The position numbers were made by a program, and so were the translations under genes. Below are positions 5,902-14,395 of a stretch of 15,222 nucleotides of DNA, in pieces; within the stretch, counting starts at the first letter, position 1, and each line of letters begins with the position of its first letter. The DNA comes from an uncultured Desulfobacterales bacterium (GTDB lineage: Bacteria; Desulfobacterota; Desulfobacteria; Desulfobacterales; G020354645). Where the stretch lies: positions 1 to 15,222 of the forward strand of contig CAMYNZ010000284.1 of the NCBI GenBank assembly GCA_947259865.1. The letters are read 5' to 3'. The notes below the pieces were generated by a model that did not search any database, was not told where the DNA came from, and saw only the letters and a list, made by a program, of their open reading frames with translations.

Positions 5902-8900
5902 TTGAAATCCCCCAAAAAATCGGTCCAAAATCAACTGCCGACGGCAATTATCGGAATGGGATGTTTTTTTCCCAAATCATCCGGATTAAAAGAATACTGG
6001 CGCCTCATCGCACAGGGAAAAGACGGTATCACCGAAGTGCCGCATACGCATTGGTCTGCCGAGGATTACTACCACCCGGATCCAAAGACCCCCGACCACG
6101 TTAATTGCAAAAGAGGGGGCTTTCTATCGCCTGTAATGTTTGATCCGGCTGAATTCGGCATCCCCCCCCATACCCTTGAGGCCACGGATACGTCTCAAAT
6201 CCTCGGGCTGGTCGCAGCAAAAATGGCACTGACGGATGCCGGCTACGGCGATGGCAGGGGCCGCAAATTTAACCGGGATCGAACCAGCGTCATACTCGGT
6301 GTTACCGGCACCCAGGAACTGGTTATACCGTTGAGCGCAAGACTTGGATTTCCGAAATGGCGCAGAGCCCTTGAAGCCGCAGGCGTACCCACTGAAACCA
6401 CAGAAAAAGTTATCGCTGGTATTTCCCGATCCTACGTTGGCTGGCAGGAAAATTCATTTCCAGGACTTCTGGGCAATGTGGTGGCCGGAAAAATTTGCAA
6501 CCGCCTGGACCTCGGAGGCACCAACTGCGTGGTCGATGCAGCCTGTGCCAGCTCCATGAGCGCCATTCATCTTGCCGTTATGGAGCTCTCTTGCGGTCGC
6601 AGCGATATGGTTATTACCGGTGGTGTCGATACCTTGAACGACATCTTCATGCATATGTGCTTTTCAAAAACCCAGACACTCTCGCCCACCGGCGATGCCA
6701 GGCCCTTCTCCAACAATGCCGATGGCACAGTGCTTGGCGAAGGAATCGGCCTGCTTGTACTCAAGCGGCTGGCAGACGCAGAAAAAGATGGCGACAGGAT
6801 CTACGCTGTGATTCGCGCCCTAGGATCCGCCAGCGACGGTAAATCTCAAAGCATCTATGCCCCCAGCGTGGATGGACAGGTCAAAGCGCTGCGGGTGGCT
6901 TACAATAATAGCGCCGTATCGCCTTCAACGATTGAACTCCTTGAGGCCCACGGCACGGGTACGCGTGTCGGAGATATGGTTGAGTTTAAAGCCTTATGTC
7001 AAGTTTTCGACAGGCAATCCCCCAATGGACACAAGCGCGCCCTCGGATCGGTTAAATCCATGATTGGACACACCAAGGCGGCCGCAGGTGCCGCCGGTTT
7101 AATCAAAACCGCCCTTTCCCTCTACCACAAAATACTGCCGCCCACGCTCAAAGTCGAACGACCGGATCCGGGTTTAGACATGGACCACAGCTCATTTTAT
7201 CTGAACACCGAAACGCGGCCATGGCTGCCCCGGGATAAGCATCCGCGGCGGGCGGGCGTAAGTGCATTTGGTTTTGGTGGCAGTAATTTTCATATTGTTC
7301 TTGAAGAGCATCAGCCCCAAAAAGAAGAAATATCATGGGACAGTTCGGTTGAGATTGTGGCCCTTTCCGGTTCAGACCAAAATCAACTGGCCCGCAAACT
7401 GTCTGGGTTAAAATCAGATATTGAAAACGATGGATCCCAACAGCGGTTATCCCTTCTGGCGGCTGAATCCAGGCGCAATTTCTCGCATCAGGACACCTGC
7501 AGGCTTTTATTTACCCTCGACCAGCACCTGATTGAATCGAAAGCTATGCTGGACCTTTTTTCGAATGCATTAAATTCTCTGGAATCCGCTTCCAAAGAAA
7601 ATTCATGGAATATCAATAATAGTTTTTACGGCGGATCTGAACCCCGGGGAAAAATAGCTTTTTTATTTCCCGGTCAGGGCAGCCAATATATCCGAATGGG
7701 CCGCGACCTTGTGTGTTACTTTCCGGAAGCGTTGCGCGCAATTGGCAATGCCGACAAAGCCTTCCAAAAGGCCCAGCTTCTCAGCGATTTTATCTACCCC
7801 CGTCCGGCACAATCAAAGGAAGAAGAAAAAAGCCAGATTGAAACGCTTACAAAAACCGAAATCGCGCAACCGGCCCTTGGCTCCGTAAGTTTAGCCATGC
7901 TGAAAATCCTTCGGCGTTTTGGTATTCGACCCGCTGCAACCTGCGGCCACAGTTTTGGAGAGTTGACAGCCCTGCATGCGGCCGGCTGTTTGGACCAGTC
8001 GTCATTTTTGCAACTGGCGGTTCAACGCGGCAAAATAATGGCTGCGGCTGCTGGCGACACCCCCCGGGAACAAGGGTCCATGTTGGCCGTGTTTGCCCCG
8101 CTTGATAAAATTAAACAGATTATTCTGGCGCATGATCCAGACGTTACTTTGGCGAATATCAACAGTCCCGGCCAGGCAGTGCTTTCCGGTCATTTGGCCG
8201 CCGTGGCCGCTGTTGAAAAAATATTCAAGCAAAACGGTTTTAAAACTTTAAGGCTGCCGGTTTCGGCAGCATTCCACAGCCCGCTGGTTGACGATGCGCG
8301 CAAACCATTTTTGGACACTTTACAAAAGACCCGATTCACACCGTCAGAGATACCGATATATTCAAACACAACCGCAAAACCCTATCCTTCGGACCCAGCC
8401 GGCATCATCGCGTTGCTGGGCAACCATCTTTTGAAACCGGTCGATTTTGTAAATGATATAGAAAATCTCTATCAATCCGGTATTCAAACATTTGTCGAGG
8501 TCGGTCCGAAATCAATCCTAACCGGTCTGGTCAGATCTATATTGCCGGGTCGTAAATTTCAGGCCCTGGCACTGGACCGATCTGCAGGAAGTCGACACGG
8601 TCTTGCGGACCTGGCCCTGACATTATGCCAGCTTGCCGCCATCGGCTATCCCGTAGAACTGGACAAATGGGAATCGCCGCCGGTTGATGTCAGAAAATCC
8701 ATAATGCGCATACCCATTTCAGGGACAAACTATTTGAGATCCGATACAGCCGCAAATCCCAAAAAACCGCCCGTCCCGCAACGATCGGATGAAATCCGCA
8801 ACAGCCACTTGAATAATCGATCCCCTAAGCAAACAGATCCTACAGACACAATCGTCCCACAACCATCATTGCCTTTAGAAAAAAAGAACACCATGAAAAA

Positions 8901-9654
8901 AGAAAAACAACCCGACAACGATATTGTTTCAAGTGCCCTGGAAACTATCCAGGAGGGCCTGCAATCGATGCAGGCACTGCAGATAAAGACTGCCGAAACC
9001 CATCAACAATTTCTGCAGGCCCAGGCCGCGGCCAGCCGCACCCTGCAAGCCATGATGGAGCGCACCCAGCGTCTGGCTGAAGTTTCGCTGGGAATTTCTT
9101 CATCCTCGCAAACGTTAGCCGGTACTCCCTTGAATCCAGCTCGAGATTATACCGATATCGAGCCAGGTTTTCCCGAGGACCTGAGCAATGCACCAGATAT
9201 GAAGGCGCTGCCGCAAAATGTCCCACCCGCGGATACGATCTCCCCTAATCCAATCTTGACTGGCGATCCACTGTCCCGGACGGCTGATGACATTGCACTC
9301 AGCCAGAACATTGAAGCCGCCGGCAGCCGCCGGCAGGAATTGGAAAACACGCTGCTGGGTCTGGTCAACCGGCTTACCGGTTATCCGCCTGAAATGCTCG
9401 GATTGGATATGGATATGGAGGCTGATTTGGGAATCGACTCCATTAAACGGGTGGAAATCCTTTCCTCCCTTGAGGAAAAAATGCCAAATCTGCCCCCGAT
9501 GTCACCCGATATCCTGGTCCGTCTGAAAACCCTCGGACAAATAATCGATTATATCAGCGATGTGTCCAAAATAGATACGCCTGATTCAATGACGGCGTCG
9601 CCGGCCGCTGCTCAAAACCCACACGGTCCATCAGCTGACCGGCTATCCGATTGA
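5902..9654 (+). CDS. pfaA: PfaA-like synthase, N-terminal part (KS-AT-ACP)
   Basis: This is the N-terminal 1250 aa of a PUFA-synthase-type multidomain polyketide/fatty acid synthase. The ketosynthase covers about 12-475, with nucleophile C215 (DAACASS), H350 (HGTGT) and H390 (GHTKAAAG). The acyltransferase covers about 584-880, with the PGQGSQ start, nucleophile S684 (GHSFGE) and AAFHS (H792), which suggests malonyl-CoA. Next is a helical linker rich in Gln/Ala (about 1008-1065), typical of PfaA proteins, then an ACP (about 1146-1225) with phosphopantetheine site S1180 in LGIDSIKR. The frame then closes at a TGA at 9652-9654 just as a second ACP begins in the +1 frame, so this is probably the first half of a single 2144-aa protein. 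The start is TTG with AAGAGG upstream. KS and AT motifs resemble PfaA more than enediyne or heterocyst glycolipid synthases. Confidence 0.9.
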   Translation: MKSPKKSVQNQLPTAIIGMGCFFPKSSGLKEYWRLIAQGKDGITEVPHTHWSAEDYYHPDPKTPDHVNCKRGGFLSPVMFDPAEFGIPPHTLEATDTSQILGLVAAKMALTDAGYGDGRGRKFNRDRTSVILGVTGTQELVIPLSARLGFPKWRRALEAAGVPTETTEKVIAGISRSYVGWQENSFPGLLGNVVAGKICNRLDLGGTNCVVDAACASSMSAIHLAVMELSCGRSDMVITGGVDTLNDIFMHMCFSKTQTLSPTGDARPFSNNADGTVLGEGIGLLVLKRLADAEKDGDRIYAVIRALGSASDGKSQSIYAPSVDGQVKALRVAYNNSAVSPSTIELLEAHGTGTRVGDMVEFKALCQVFDRQSPNGHKRALGSVKSMIGHTKAAAGAAGLIKTALSLYHKILPPTLKVERPDPGLDMDHSSFYLNTETRPWLPRDKHPRRAGVSAFGFGGSNFHIVLEEHQPQKEEISWDSSVEIVALSGSDQNQLARKLSGLKSDIENDGSQQRLSLLAAESRRNFSHQDTCRLLFTLDQHLIESKAMLDLFSNALNSLESASKENSWNINNSFYGGSEPRGKIAFLFPGQGSQYIRMGRDLVCYFPEALRAIGNADKAFQKAQLLSDFIYPRPAQSKEEEKSQIETLTKTEIAQPALGSVSLAMLKILRRFGIRPAATCGHSFGELTALHAAGCLDQSSFLQLAVQRGKIMAAAAGDTPREQGSMLAVFAPLDKIKQIILAHDPDVTLANINSPGQAVLSGHLAAVAAVEKIFKQNGFKTLRLPVSAAFHSPLVDDARKPFLDTLQKTRFTPSEIPIYSNTTAKPYPSDPAGIIALLGNHLLKPVDFVNDIENLYQSGIQTFVEVGPKSILTGLVRSILPGRKFQALALDRSAGSRHGLADLALTLCQLAAIGYPVELDKWESPPVDVRKSIMRIPISGTNYLRSDTAANPKKPPVPQRSDEIRNSHLNNRSPKQTDPTDTIVPQPSLPLEKKNTMKKEKQPDNDIVSSALETIQEGLQSMQALQIKTAETHQQFLQAQAAASRTLQAMMERTQRLAEVSLGISSSSQTLAGTPLNPARDYTDIEPGFPEDLSNAPDMKALPQNVPPADTISPNPILTGDPLSRTADDIALSQNIEAAGSRRQELENTLLGLVNRLTGYPPEMLGLDMDMEADLGIDSIKRVEILSSLEEKMPNLPPMSPDILVRLKTLGQIIDYISDVSKIDTPDSMTASPAAAQNPHGPSADRLSD
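9592..9654 (+). other. Apparent frameshift inside the pfaA-like gene
   Basis: The upstream frame ends at TGA 9652-9654. The downstream frame is open back to 9592 and already encodes the first helix of the second ACP (VHQLTGYPIEM, compare VNRLTGYPPEM in the first ACP) before the nearest ATG at 9656. A +1 shift, or removal of one base, is needed to join them. Removing one A from the AAAA run 9614-9617 gives a continuous fusion. No Shine-Dalgarno sequence precedes ATG 9656, so restarting there would yield an ACP lacking its first helix. Sequencing error, mutation and +1 recoding cannot be told apart from the sequence alone. Confidence 0.85.
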
Positions 9655-9655
9655 A

Positions 9656-12337
9656 ATGCTGGGTCTCGATATGGGTATTGAGGCTGACTTAGGAATCGAT
9701 TCCATAAAACGGGTGGAAATCTTTTCCACCCTTGAGGAAAAAATTCCAAATTTGCCCAGTATGTCTCCCGATATTTTGGGATCACTGAAAACCCTCGGCC
9801 AGATTGTGGACCATCTGGCCGGTCATATTGACGATGGTGTTTCTTTGCCGGCCGGGGCCAAACCTTTGCAGCCCCAATCAAAAAAATCGTATAAAAAAGA
9901 AGAAATGATGGCCCCAAAAACTCCCGAAACCGGATTAATATCGGCTCGGATAAAACGCTACGCCGTACATGTAACCCCACGCGCCTATCACAAAGAAACC
10001 TGCATCAATATCCCGTCCGGTCGCAGCGTGTTGGTTACGGATGATGGCAAAGGGCTTTCACAGGCCATCGTCGCTGAATTCAGCCGGCGCGGCATAGATT
10101 CAATACTGGTAACACCGCATTCTTTATCCCACAAACAAAAACCGCAAACGCTGGGCGGGCTTGTTTATGTTCCCAACCCGGATTCACTTTTGCAACCATC
10201 GGATCTGAGAAAGGTTTTTACTTTAACTCAAAAATTAGCCCCTCAACTCCTGGAGTCTGCCGAAAAAGGCGGCGCCATCTTTGCCGCCATAACCCAGCTC
10301 GACGGGGCTTTCGGTTTTAGTGATAAGCGGTTGCGCAATCCATTGCAGGGAGCGTTTGCAGGCCTGATAAAAACTGCTGCTATCGAATGGCAGGCGGTCA
10401 ATTGTTGTGCCATTGATATCGAGCCTGATGGACGCCAATACGGCAGTATGGCCGGCAAAATAGTCAGTGAACTGGTGGCGCCGACCGGAGCTGTTGAAAT
10501 TGGAATGGGTCGGGGTAAACGGATTGCGCTCGAACTGGTTGCGGCACCTTTGGCCCTGAATCAACATGTAGACATTGACCTCAAACCGACGGAGGTGGTG
10601 ATCGTTAGCGGCGGGGCGAGGGGCATCACCGCGGCCGCCACTTATGCCCTGGCAAACAACGCCCAGGCAACCTTCGTACTGCTCGGACGATCACCCTATC
10701 CCACCCCTGAGCCGCCTTGGCTTTGCGCCTTAACAAATGAAGCAGACATGAAAAAGGCCATTCTTGAAAATCAATTTAAAAATAGGAAAGCCTCACCGGC
10801 GGTGCTGGAAAAAGCATATAAAAAATACAGCACTCACCGTGAAATATCAGACAACCTGGACAAATTAAAGACCACCGGTGCAGAGGTAGCCTATTATTCC
10901 GTGGATGTTCGTGATCTTAAAGCGGTTAAATCTTTACTCCAAGCGGTGCGAAAAGAACACGGACCTATAAAGGCGATCATACACGGAGCGGGGGTATTGG
11001 AGGATCGTCTTATCCTGGATAAAACGGCGCAACAGTTTGAACAGGTTTTCGACACCAAGGTGAAAGGCCTCAGTTCCCTGCTGGAGGCAACCCGCCGGGA
11101 CGCGCTGAAATACCTCGTACTTTTTTCATCAATTACCGCACGCATTGGAAACCGGGGACAGGTTGATTATGCCATGGCCAATGAAGCTATCAACAAAATG
11201 GCCCAGCACGAGTCGCAAAAACGACCCCACTGCAAAGTGGTCTCAATTAACTGGGGGCCATGGGCGGGAGGGATGGTGACCCCGGCCCTAAAAAAAGAAT
11301 TTGAACGCAACGGGATCCGACTTATTTCAATTGATGAGGGCGCCGAGTGCCTTGTATATGAAATGGCGCAAGAAAAAAGCGGCCCCGTGGAAGTAGTGTT
11401 GGGCAGCAACAAAATCACCCCCCAAACTGCAAAACCCGGGCTATATCACACGGCAGCCCCCGGCCCCCGGCAGCCTCAAAAAAAAGAGGAAGAATTTTTC
11501 ATAACATTTAAACGTGAAATTGATGTTGACCGTTACCCTATTCTGGATTCACACATATTGGGCGGCAAACCGGTTGTGCCTCTGGCCCTTATGACCGAAT
11601 GGTTCGCCCATAGCGCCCTTCATAATAATCCGGGACTTTTTCTGCGGGGCTTCGATGATATGCGGGTATTACACGGCGTCAAGATTGAACAGGAAAAGAG
11701 GGTCGTGCGTCTGCTGGCCGGAAAAGCCCGCAAAAAAAGATCCGCCTGGGAGGTCGCTGTTGAGTTAAGAGATGGATTCAAAAACGGCATTGAAGTGATT
11801 CATTCCAAAGCAAAAGCGGTAATGAGCGAAACCATGTCTCCACCTCCAAAATACAGCTTGCCGGTGGAATTAGAAGCCGGCGAATATCCCCGAAGCGTGG
11901 AAGAAGTATACAATACAATTCTGTTTCATGGCGCCGGTCTGCATGGGATCAAAAAGATTATCAGCTTATCCGAATGCGGAATGATGGCAAGAATTTGTTC
12001 AGCCCCCCTGCCCTCCACCTGGATGAAACAACCGCTTAGAAACCATTGGATCGGCGATCCACTGGTGCTGGATTCAGCATTTCAAATGGCCACAGTCTGG
12101 TGTTACGAGAACATGGGCGTGGTTTCGCTGCCGAGCTACCTGGCGTCTTATCGTCAATATCGTTCTAAATTTCCGGCCGAGGGCGTTACCGCTATTTTGG
12201 AGGCTCAGGCCAGCAGTGAACATAAGATGACCGGTGATATCACCTTTCTGGATCAAGACAATATCGTTGTGGCCCGGTTAACCGGCTACCAGGCCATCGC
12301 GGATCCATCACTTTTTGAGGCCTTTAAGGCTGAATAG
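9656..12337 (+). CDS. pfaA: PfaA-like synthase, C-terminal part (ACP-KR-DH)
   Basis: This is the second half of the synthase, 893 aa from the first ATG; the real reading frame probably joins the upstream part. The second ACP (residues 1-70, first helix cut) carries phosphopantetheine site S16 in LGIDSIKR. A structural KR subdomain lies at about 115-310. The catalytic ketoreductase (about 311-560) shows the NADPH loop SGGARGITA near 317-325, the HGAGVLEDRL segment, S491/S492 and Y505 (DYAMANE). The dehydratase (about 600-890) is a double hotdog with H633 in HILGGKPVVP and D806 in VLDSAFQ, so the catalytic pair is complete. KS-AT-ACPn-KR-DH is the PfaA order. The protein has no enoyl reductase, which fits with pfaD nearby. 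The gene ends 30 bp before the end of a convergent gene. A stand-alone product starting here would lack a usable second ACP. Confidence 0.88.
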   Translation: MLGLDMGIEADLGIDSIKRVEIFSTLEEKIPNLPSMSPDILGSLKTLGQIVDHLAGHIDDGVSLPAGAKPLQPQSKKSYKKEEMMAPKTPETGLISARIKRYAVHVTPRAYHKETCINIPSGRSVLVTDDGKGLSQAIVAEFSRRGIDSILVTPHSLSHKQKPQTLGGLVYVPNPDSLLQPSDLRKVFTLTQKLAPQLLESAEKGGAIFAAITQLDGAFGFSDKRLRNPLQGAFAGLIKTAAIEWQAVNCCAIDIEPDGRQYGSMAGKIVSELVAPTGAVEIGMGRGKRIALELVAAPLALNQHVDIDLKPTEVVIVSGGARGITAAATYALANNAQATFVLLGRSPYPTPEPPWLCALTNEADMKKAILENQFKNRKASPAVLEKAYKKYSTHREISDNLDKLKTTGAEVAYYSVDVRDLKAVKSLLQAVRKEHGPIKAIIHGAGVLEDRLILDKTAQQFEQVFDTKVKGLSSLLEATRRDALKYLVLFSSITARIGNRGQVDYAMANEAINKMAQHESQKRPHCKVVSINWGPWAGGMVTPALKKEFERNGIRLISIDEGAECLVYEMAQEKSGPVEVVLGSNKITPQTAKPGLYHTAAPGPRQPQKKEEEFFITFKREIDVDRYPILDSHILGGKPVVPLALMTEWFAHSALHNNPGLFLRGFDDMRVLHGVKIEQEKRVVRLLAGKARKKRSAWEVAVELRDGFKNGIEVIHSKAKAVMSETMSPPPKYSLPVELEAGEYPRSVEEVYNTILFHGAGLHGIKKIISLSECGMMARICSAPLPSTWMKQPLRNHWIGDPLVLDSAFQMATVWCYENMGVVSLPSYLASYRQYRSKFPAEGVTAILEAQASSEHKMTGDITFLDQDNIVVARLTGYQAIADPSLFEAFKAE

Positions 12338-12374
12338 GTCTAACCCCTGCCCCTGAATTATTTATGGTCATAAA
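12338..12374. other. Convergent gene junction with small palindrome
   Basis: Only 30 bp separate the synthase stop from the stop of the minus-strand hydrolase gene. TTTATG at 12361-12366 and CATAAA at 12369-12374 form a 6-bp inverted repeat overlapping the hydrolase stop codon. It is AT-rich and without a clear T tract, so it is at best a weak bidirectional terminator. Confidence 0.2.
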
Positions 12375-13150
12375 AGCCCTGAAAGACCAAATCTGCGGTT
12401 GAAGGCCTGGATGATTTTTAGAAAGTCCGCCGGTAATTTTTTTTTCACATTTGAAATTACGTTACGGGGAACATTTTTATAAAATCCCTGGGCAATACCC
12501 CCGGTAATGCAACCCAGAGTATCGCTGTCACCGCCGAGAGAAACGGCCTTGCGAACAGCGTCCTCCCAATTTTCCGACTCTAAAAAAGCAATAATGGCTT
12601 CCGGAACAGTTCCTTGACAGGATATGTCAAAGTGATAATCCGGTCTGATACGATCAATTGACCGGCTGAGATCATAATTGAACCGATCGCTGATTTCGGT
12701 TTTAATTTCTGATTTCGTATGACCGGTTCGTGCCAGATAGATGGCCAGGGCCGTTGCCTGGGCCCCCTTTATCCCTTCGGGATGGTTGTGGGTTACAGCA
12801 GCGCTATTTTCGGCTTCAATTAAAACCGCATCCTCGGAATCAAATGCATATCCCACCGGGCTGACCCGCATGGCAGCGCCATTTCCCCAGCTATTGTAAG
12901 GGGTATTTTTTTCGGACTGCAGCCAATGGAAAAATGAGAGACCGTAACCGGCATTTGGATATTTTCTTCCGAATCGTTTTAGTGCAATGGCATAATCGAT
13001 ATTGTCCAGAATAGAATCTGCGACCGCAACAGTGAGAACCGTATCATCAGTGAAACGTGAACGGGAACTGAAAAGCCGAAAATCGGTGGTTTTTATGGGA
13101 TGATGTTCAAACACCGAGCCAATGATATCTCCGGCGATGGCGCCAATCAT
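12368..13150 (-). CDS. ADP-ribosylglycohydrolase, DraG family
   Basis: This dimagnesium hydrolase of the DraG/ARH family removes ADP-ribose from modified macromolecules or cleaves related glycosidic bonds. The 260-aa length is close to the usual 260-330. Visible family motifs are GAIAGDIIGS (3-12), the metal-binding FTDDT (33-37), GNGAAMRVSPVG (about 89-100), HNHPEGIKGAQA (about 121-132) and GGDSDTLGCITGGIA (about 205-219), which supplies the second set of metal-binding aspartates. The ATG at 13150 is supported by GGAG six bases upstream. No partner ADP-ribosyltransferase (DraT, or a toxin such as DarT) is adjacent, so it is unlikely to be part of a local nitrogenase-control or toxin-antitoxin pair. 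The target is unknown. The gene is convergent with the synthase and has its own candidate promoter upstream. Confidence 0.9.
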   Translation of the reverse strand: MIGAIAGDIIGSVFEHHPIKTTDFRLFSSRSRFTDDTVLTVAVADSILDNIDYAIALKRFGRKYPNAGYGLSFFHWLQSEKNTPYNSWGNGAAMRVSPVGYAFDSEDAVLIEAENSAAVTHNHPEGIKGAQATALAIYLARTGHTKSEIKTEISDRFNYDLSRSIDRIRPDYHFDISCQGTVPEAIIAFLESENWEDAVRKAVSLGGDSDTLGCITGGIAQGFYKNVPRNVISNVKKKLPADFLKIIQAFNRRFGLSGLL

Positions 13151-13510
13151 GATACTCTCCAGCAGTTAACATTTGAAGTGGTTTCAAAACACGGGATTTC
13201 GAACAACCACCCGGCGTTTTTGGCATGAAAAAATTTCCCTACCCCTGACTTAAATAAATGGCACCGTATTTGTCAATAATCTGGATTTTTTTGAAGAATA
13301 ATGGTAAATTATTTATATTCCATCTTTTTTCTTGATCTTATAATTGTTTCCTCTATTATTTATGTCGAGGATACTGCCCCACAATGGGGAAGGCTGGGTG
13401 CTCAGCAGGAAAAAAGTGCCTTCTTTGATGCTTCAGCCTGAAAATCGGGGCGATCGTTAACAGTTTGCGAAAGGAGTTAAACTCGGTTTTCCAAATCGGG
13501 GTGCCCTTTT
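13151..13510 (-). promoter_or_regulatory. Spacer with hydrolase promoter and hairpins
   Basis: These 360 bp lie downstream of gspC and upstream of the hydrolase gene, and no gene is visible. On the minus strand TTGACA (complement of 13271-13276) with an AT-rich -10 region near 13251-13258 is a candidate hydrolase promoter, leaving a leader of roughly 95 bases. TTTGAA-N5-TTCAAA at 13172-13188 is an inverted repeat 22 bases before the hydrolase start. CCCCA-CAA-TGGGG at 13377-13389 is a perfect hairpin next to AGGCTG 13391-13396, which can pair with CAGCCT 13434-13439. AAATCGGGG occurs twice (13442 and 13493). I do not recognise a known riboswitch class or a clear terminator. Confidence 0.35.
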
Positions 13511-14395
13511 TTATTTAATTTTATAATCGATGGTTCGGGACCGGCCCCTCCGTTTCAACTCAAGAGTTACATTGTCTGCTGACCGCAAACTTTCATAAAA
13601 CTTGAGGGCGTCGTCCACCGATTGAAGGGGCGATTGATTCACGCCGGTAATCACATCCCCATTTCGCAGACCCATTCTCAAAAAAATAGATCGGGGTTTA
13701 ATCCGCGTCAGCAAAAGCCCATCCGGTCTCCCATCCGTGAAATGGGGGCGGATGTTGACCTGGGTCATCAATTTGTTGACATCTTCCAGGGCATTTTCGA
13801 TTTGCGCCCGTCGCAGGGTAATTCTTTGGGGTCGGATTTTTCTTGCCCGCTGATCGCCTCGCACCGGGGGCCTATAGGTGGTACGGGTTTTAACCTTTTC
13901 AATTTCAAGAACTTCATCCTTGCCATCAACATTTAAAACGACCTTTTCTCTTAATACCAGTTTGACAGTGGCATTTTGTATGGTATCACCCTCCCGATAC
14001 AGATTTTGTTTTCTGGTTTTTGATTCTTCAATTACGGCATAGGTTTGATCTTTAAATCCCGTGACGGTTCCCCACAATTTAAGGTTCAACTCAGTTTGTT
14101 TCAGGGTATCCACATCAATCGCGCTGGCTTTAATATCGCTCTTGGCATTGGTCTTGAAAAGATTGCGATCGCTGATGGCATCATAACGTGACAGGGGCGG
14201 GAGATTTTCTTTGACGGGCACAGAAACTTTCGAGCGATCCGCTAGATCCGGTTGACCGGGATCCAGTCGAATTGCCATTATGCCATAAATCGCATTTATG
14301 CTGAAATACACAATGCCCCCGATTAAAAGAAAGCTTAATCCGGTTAAAAATCGTTTTATCGAGATGTTCATATTAATAATTATACTCCAAATCAC
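13511..14395 (-). CDS. gspC: Type II secretion system protein GspC
   Basis: This is a bitopic inner-membrane protein that couples the type II secretion inner-membrane platform to the GspD outer-membrane secretin. The 294-aa product has one N-terminal membrane segment (about 17-37, after a basic SIKR). A linker leads to the homology region starting at YDAISDRNLFKT (71-82) and running to about 165, with LKLWGTVTG and the YREGDTI segment. A basic proline-rich spacer precedes a C-terminal PDZ domain (about 215-290, GLLLTRIKPRS...GDVITGVN). The start is GTG 14395 in a GTGA overlap with the upstream gspN stop, indicating translational coupling. ATG at 14371 (M9) is an alternative, with GGAG 13 bases upstream. 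gspD, the usual next gene, is not present downstream in this window. Confidence 0.88.
   Translation of the reverse strand: MIWSIIINMNISIKRFLTGLSFLLIGGIVYFSINAIYGIMAIRLDPGQPDLADRSKVSVPVKENLPPLSRYDAISDRNLFKTNAKSDIKASAIDVDTLKQTELNLKLWGTVTGFKDQTYAVIEESKTRKQNLYREGDTIQNATVKLVLREKVVLNVDGKDEVLEIEKVKTRTTYRPPVRGDQRARKIRPQRITLRRAQIENALEDVNKLMTQVNIRPHFTDGRPDGLLLTRIKPRSIFLRMGLRNGDVITGVNQSPLQSVDDALKFYESLRSADNVTLELKRRGRSRTIDYKIK

Noticed and set aside
9615..9621. A AAC CCA heptamer, a -1 slippery-site pattern in the zero frame
   Set aside because: A -1 slip leads to a TGA at 9636-9638. The second half of the synthase lies in the +1 frame, so this motif cannot explain the fusion.
5902..12337. Enediyne or heterocyst glycolipid synthase as the identity of the large synthase
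   Set aside because: The domain order with tandem ACPs before KR-DH, the Gln/Ala-rich linker before the ACPs, and the nearby PfaD point to the PfaA type. No C-terminal phosphopantetheinyl transferase domain is present.
12368..13150. Hydrolase as antitoxin of an ADP-ribosylating toxin or as DraG of a nitrogenase switch
   Set aside because: No ADP-ribosyltransferase, nif gene or small toxin gene lies next to it.
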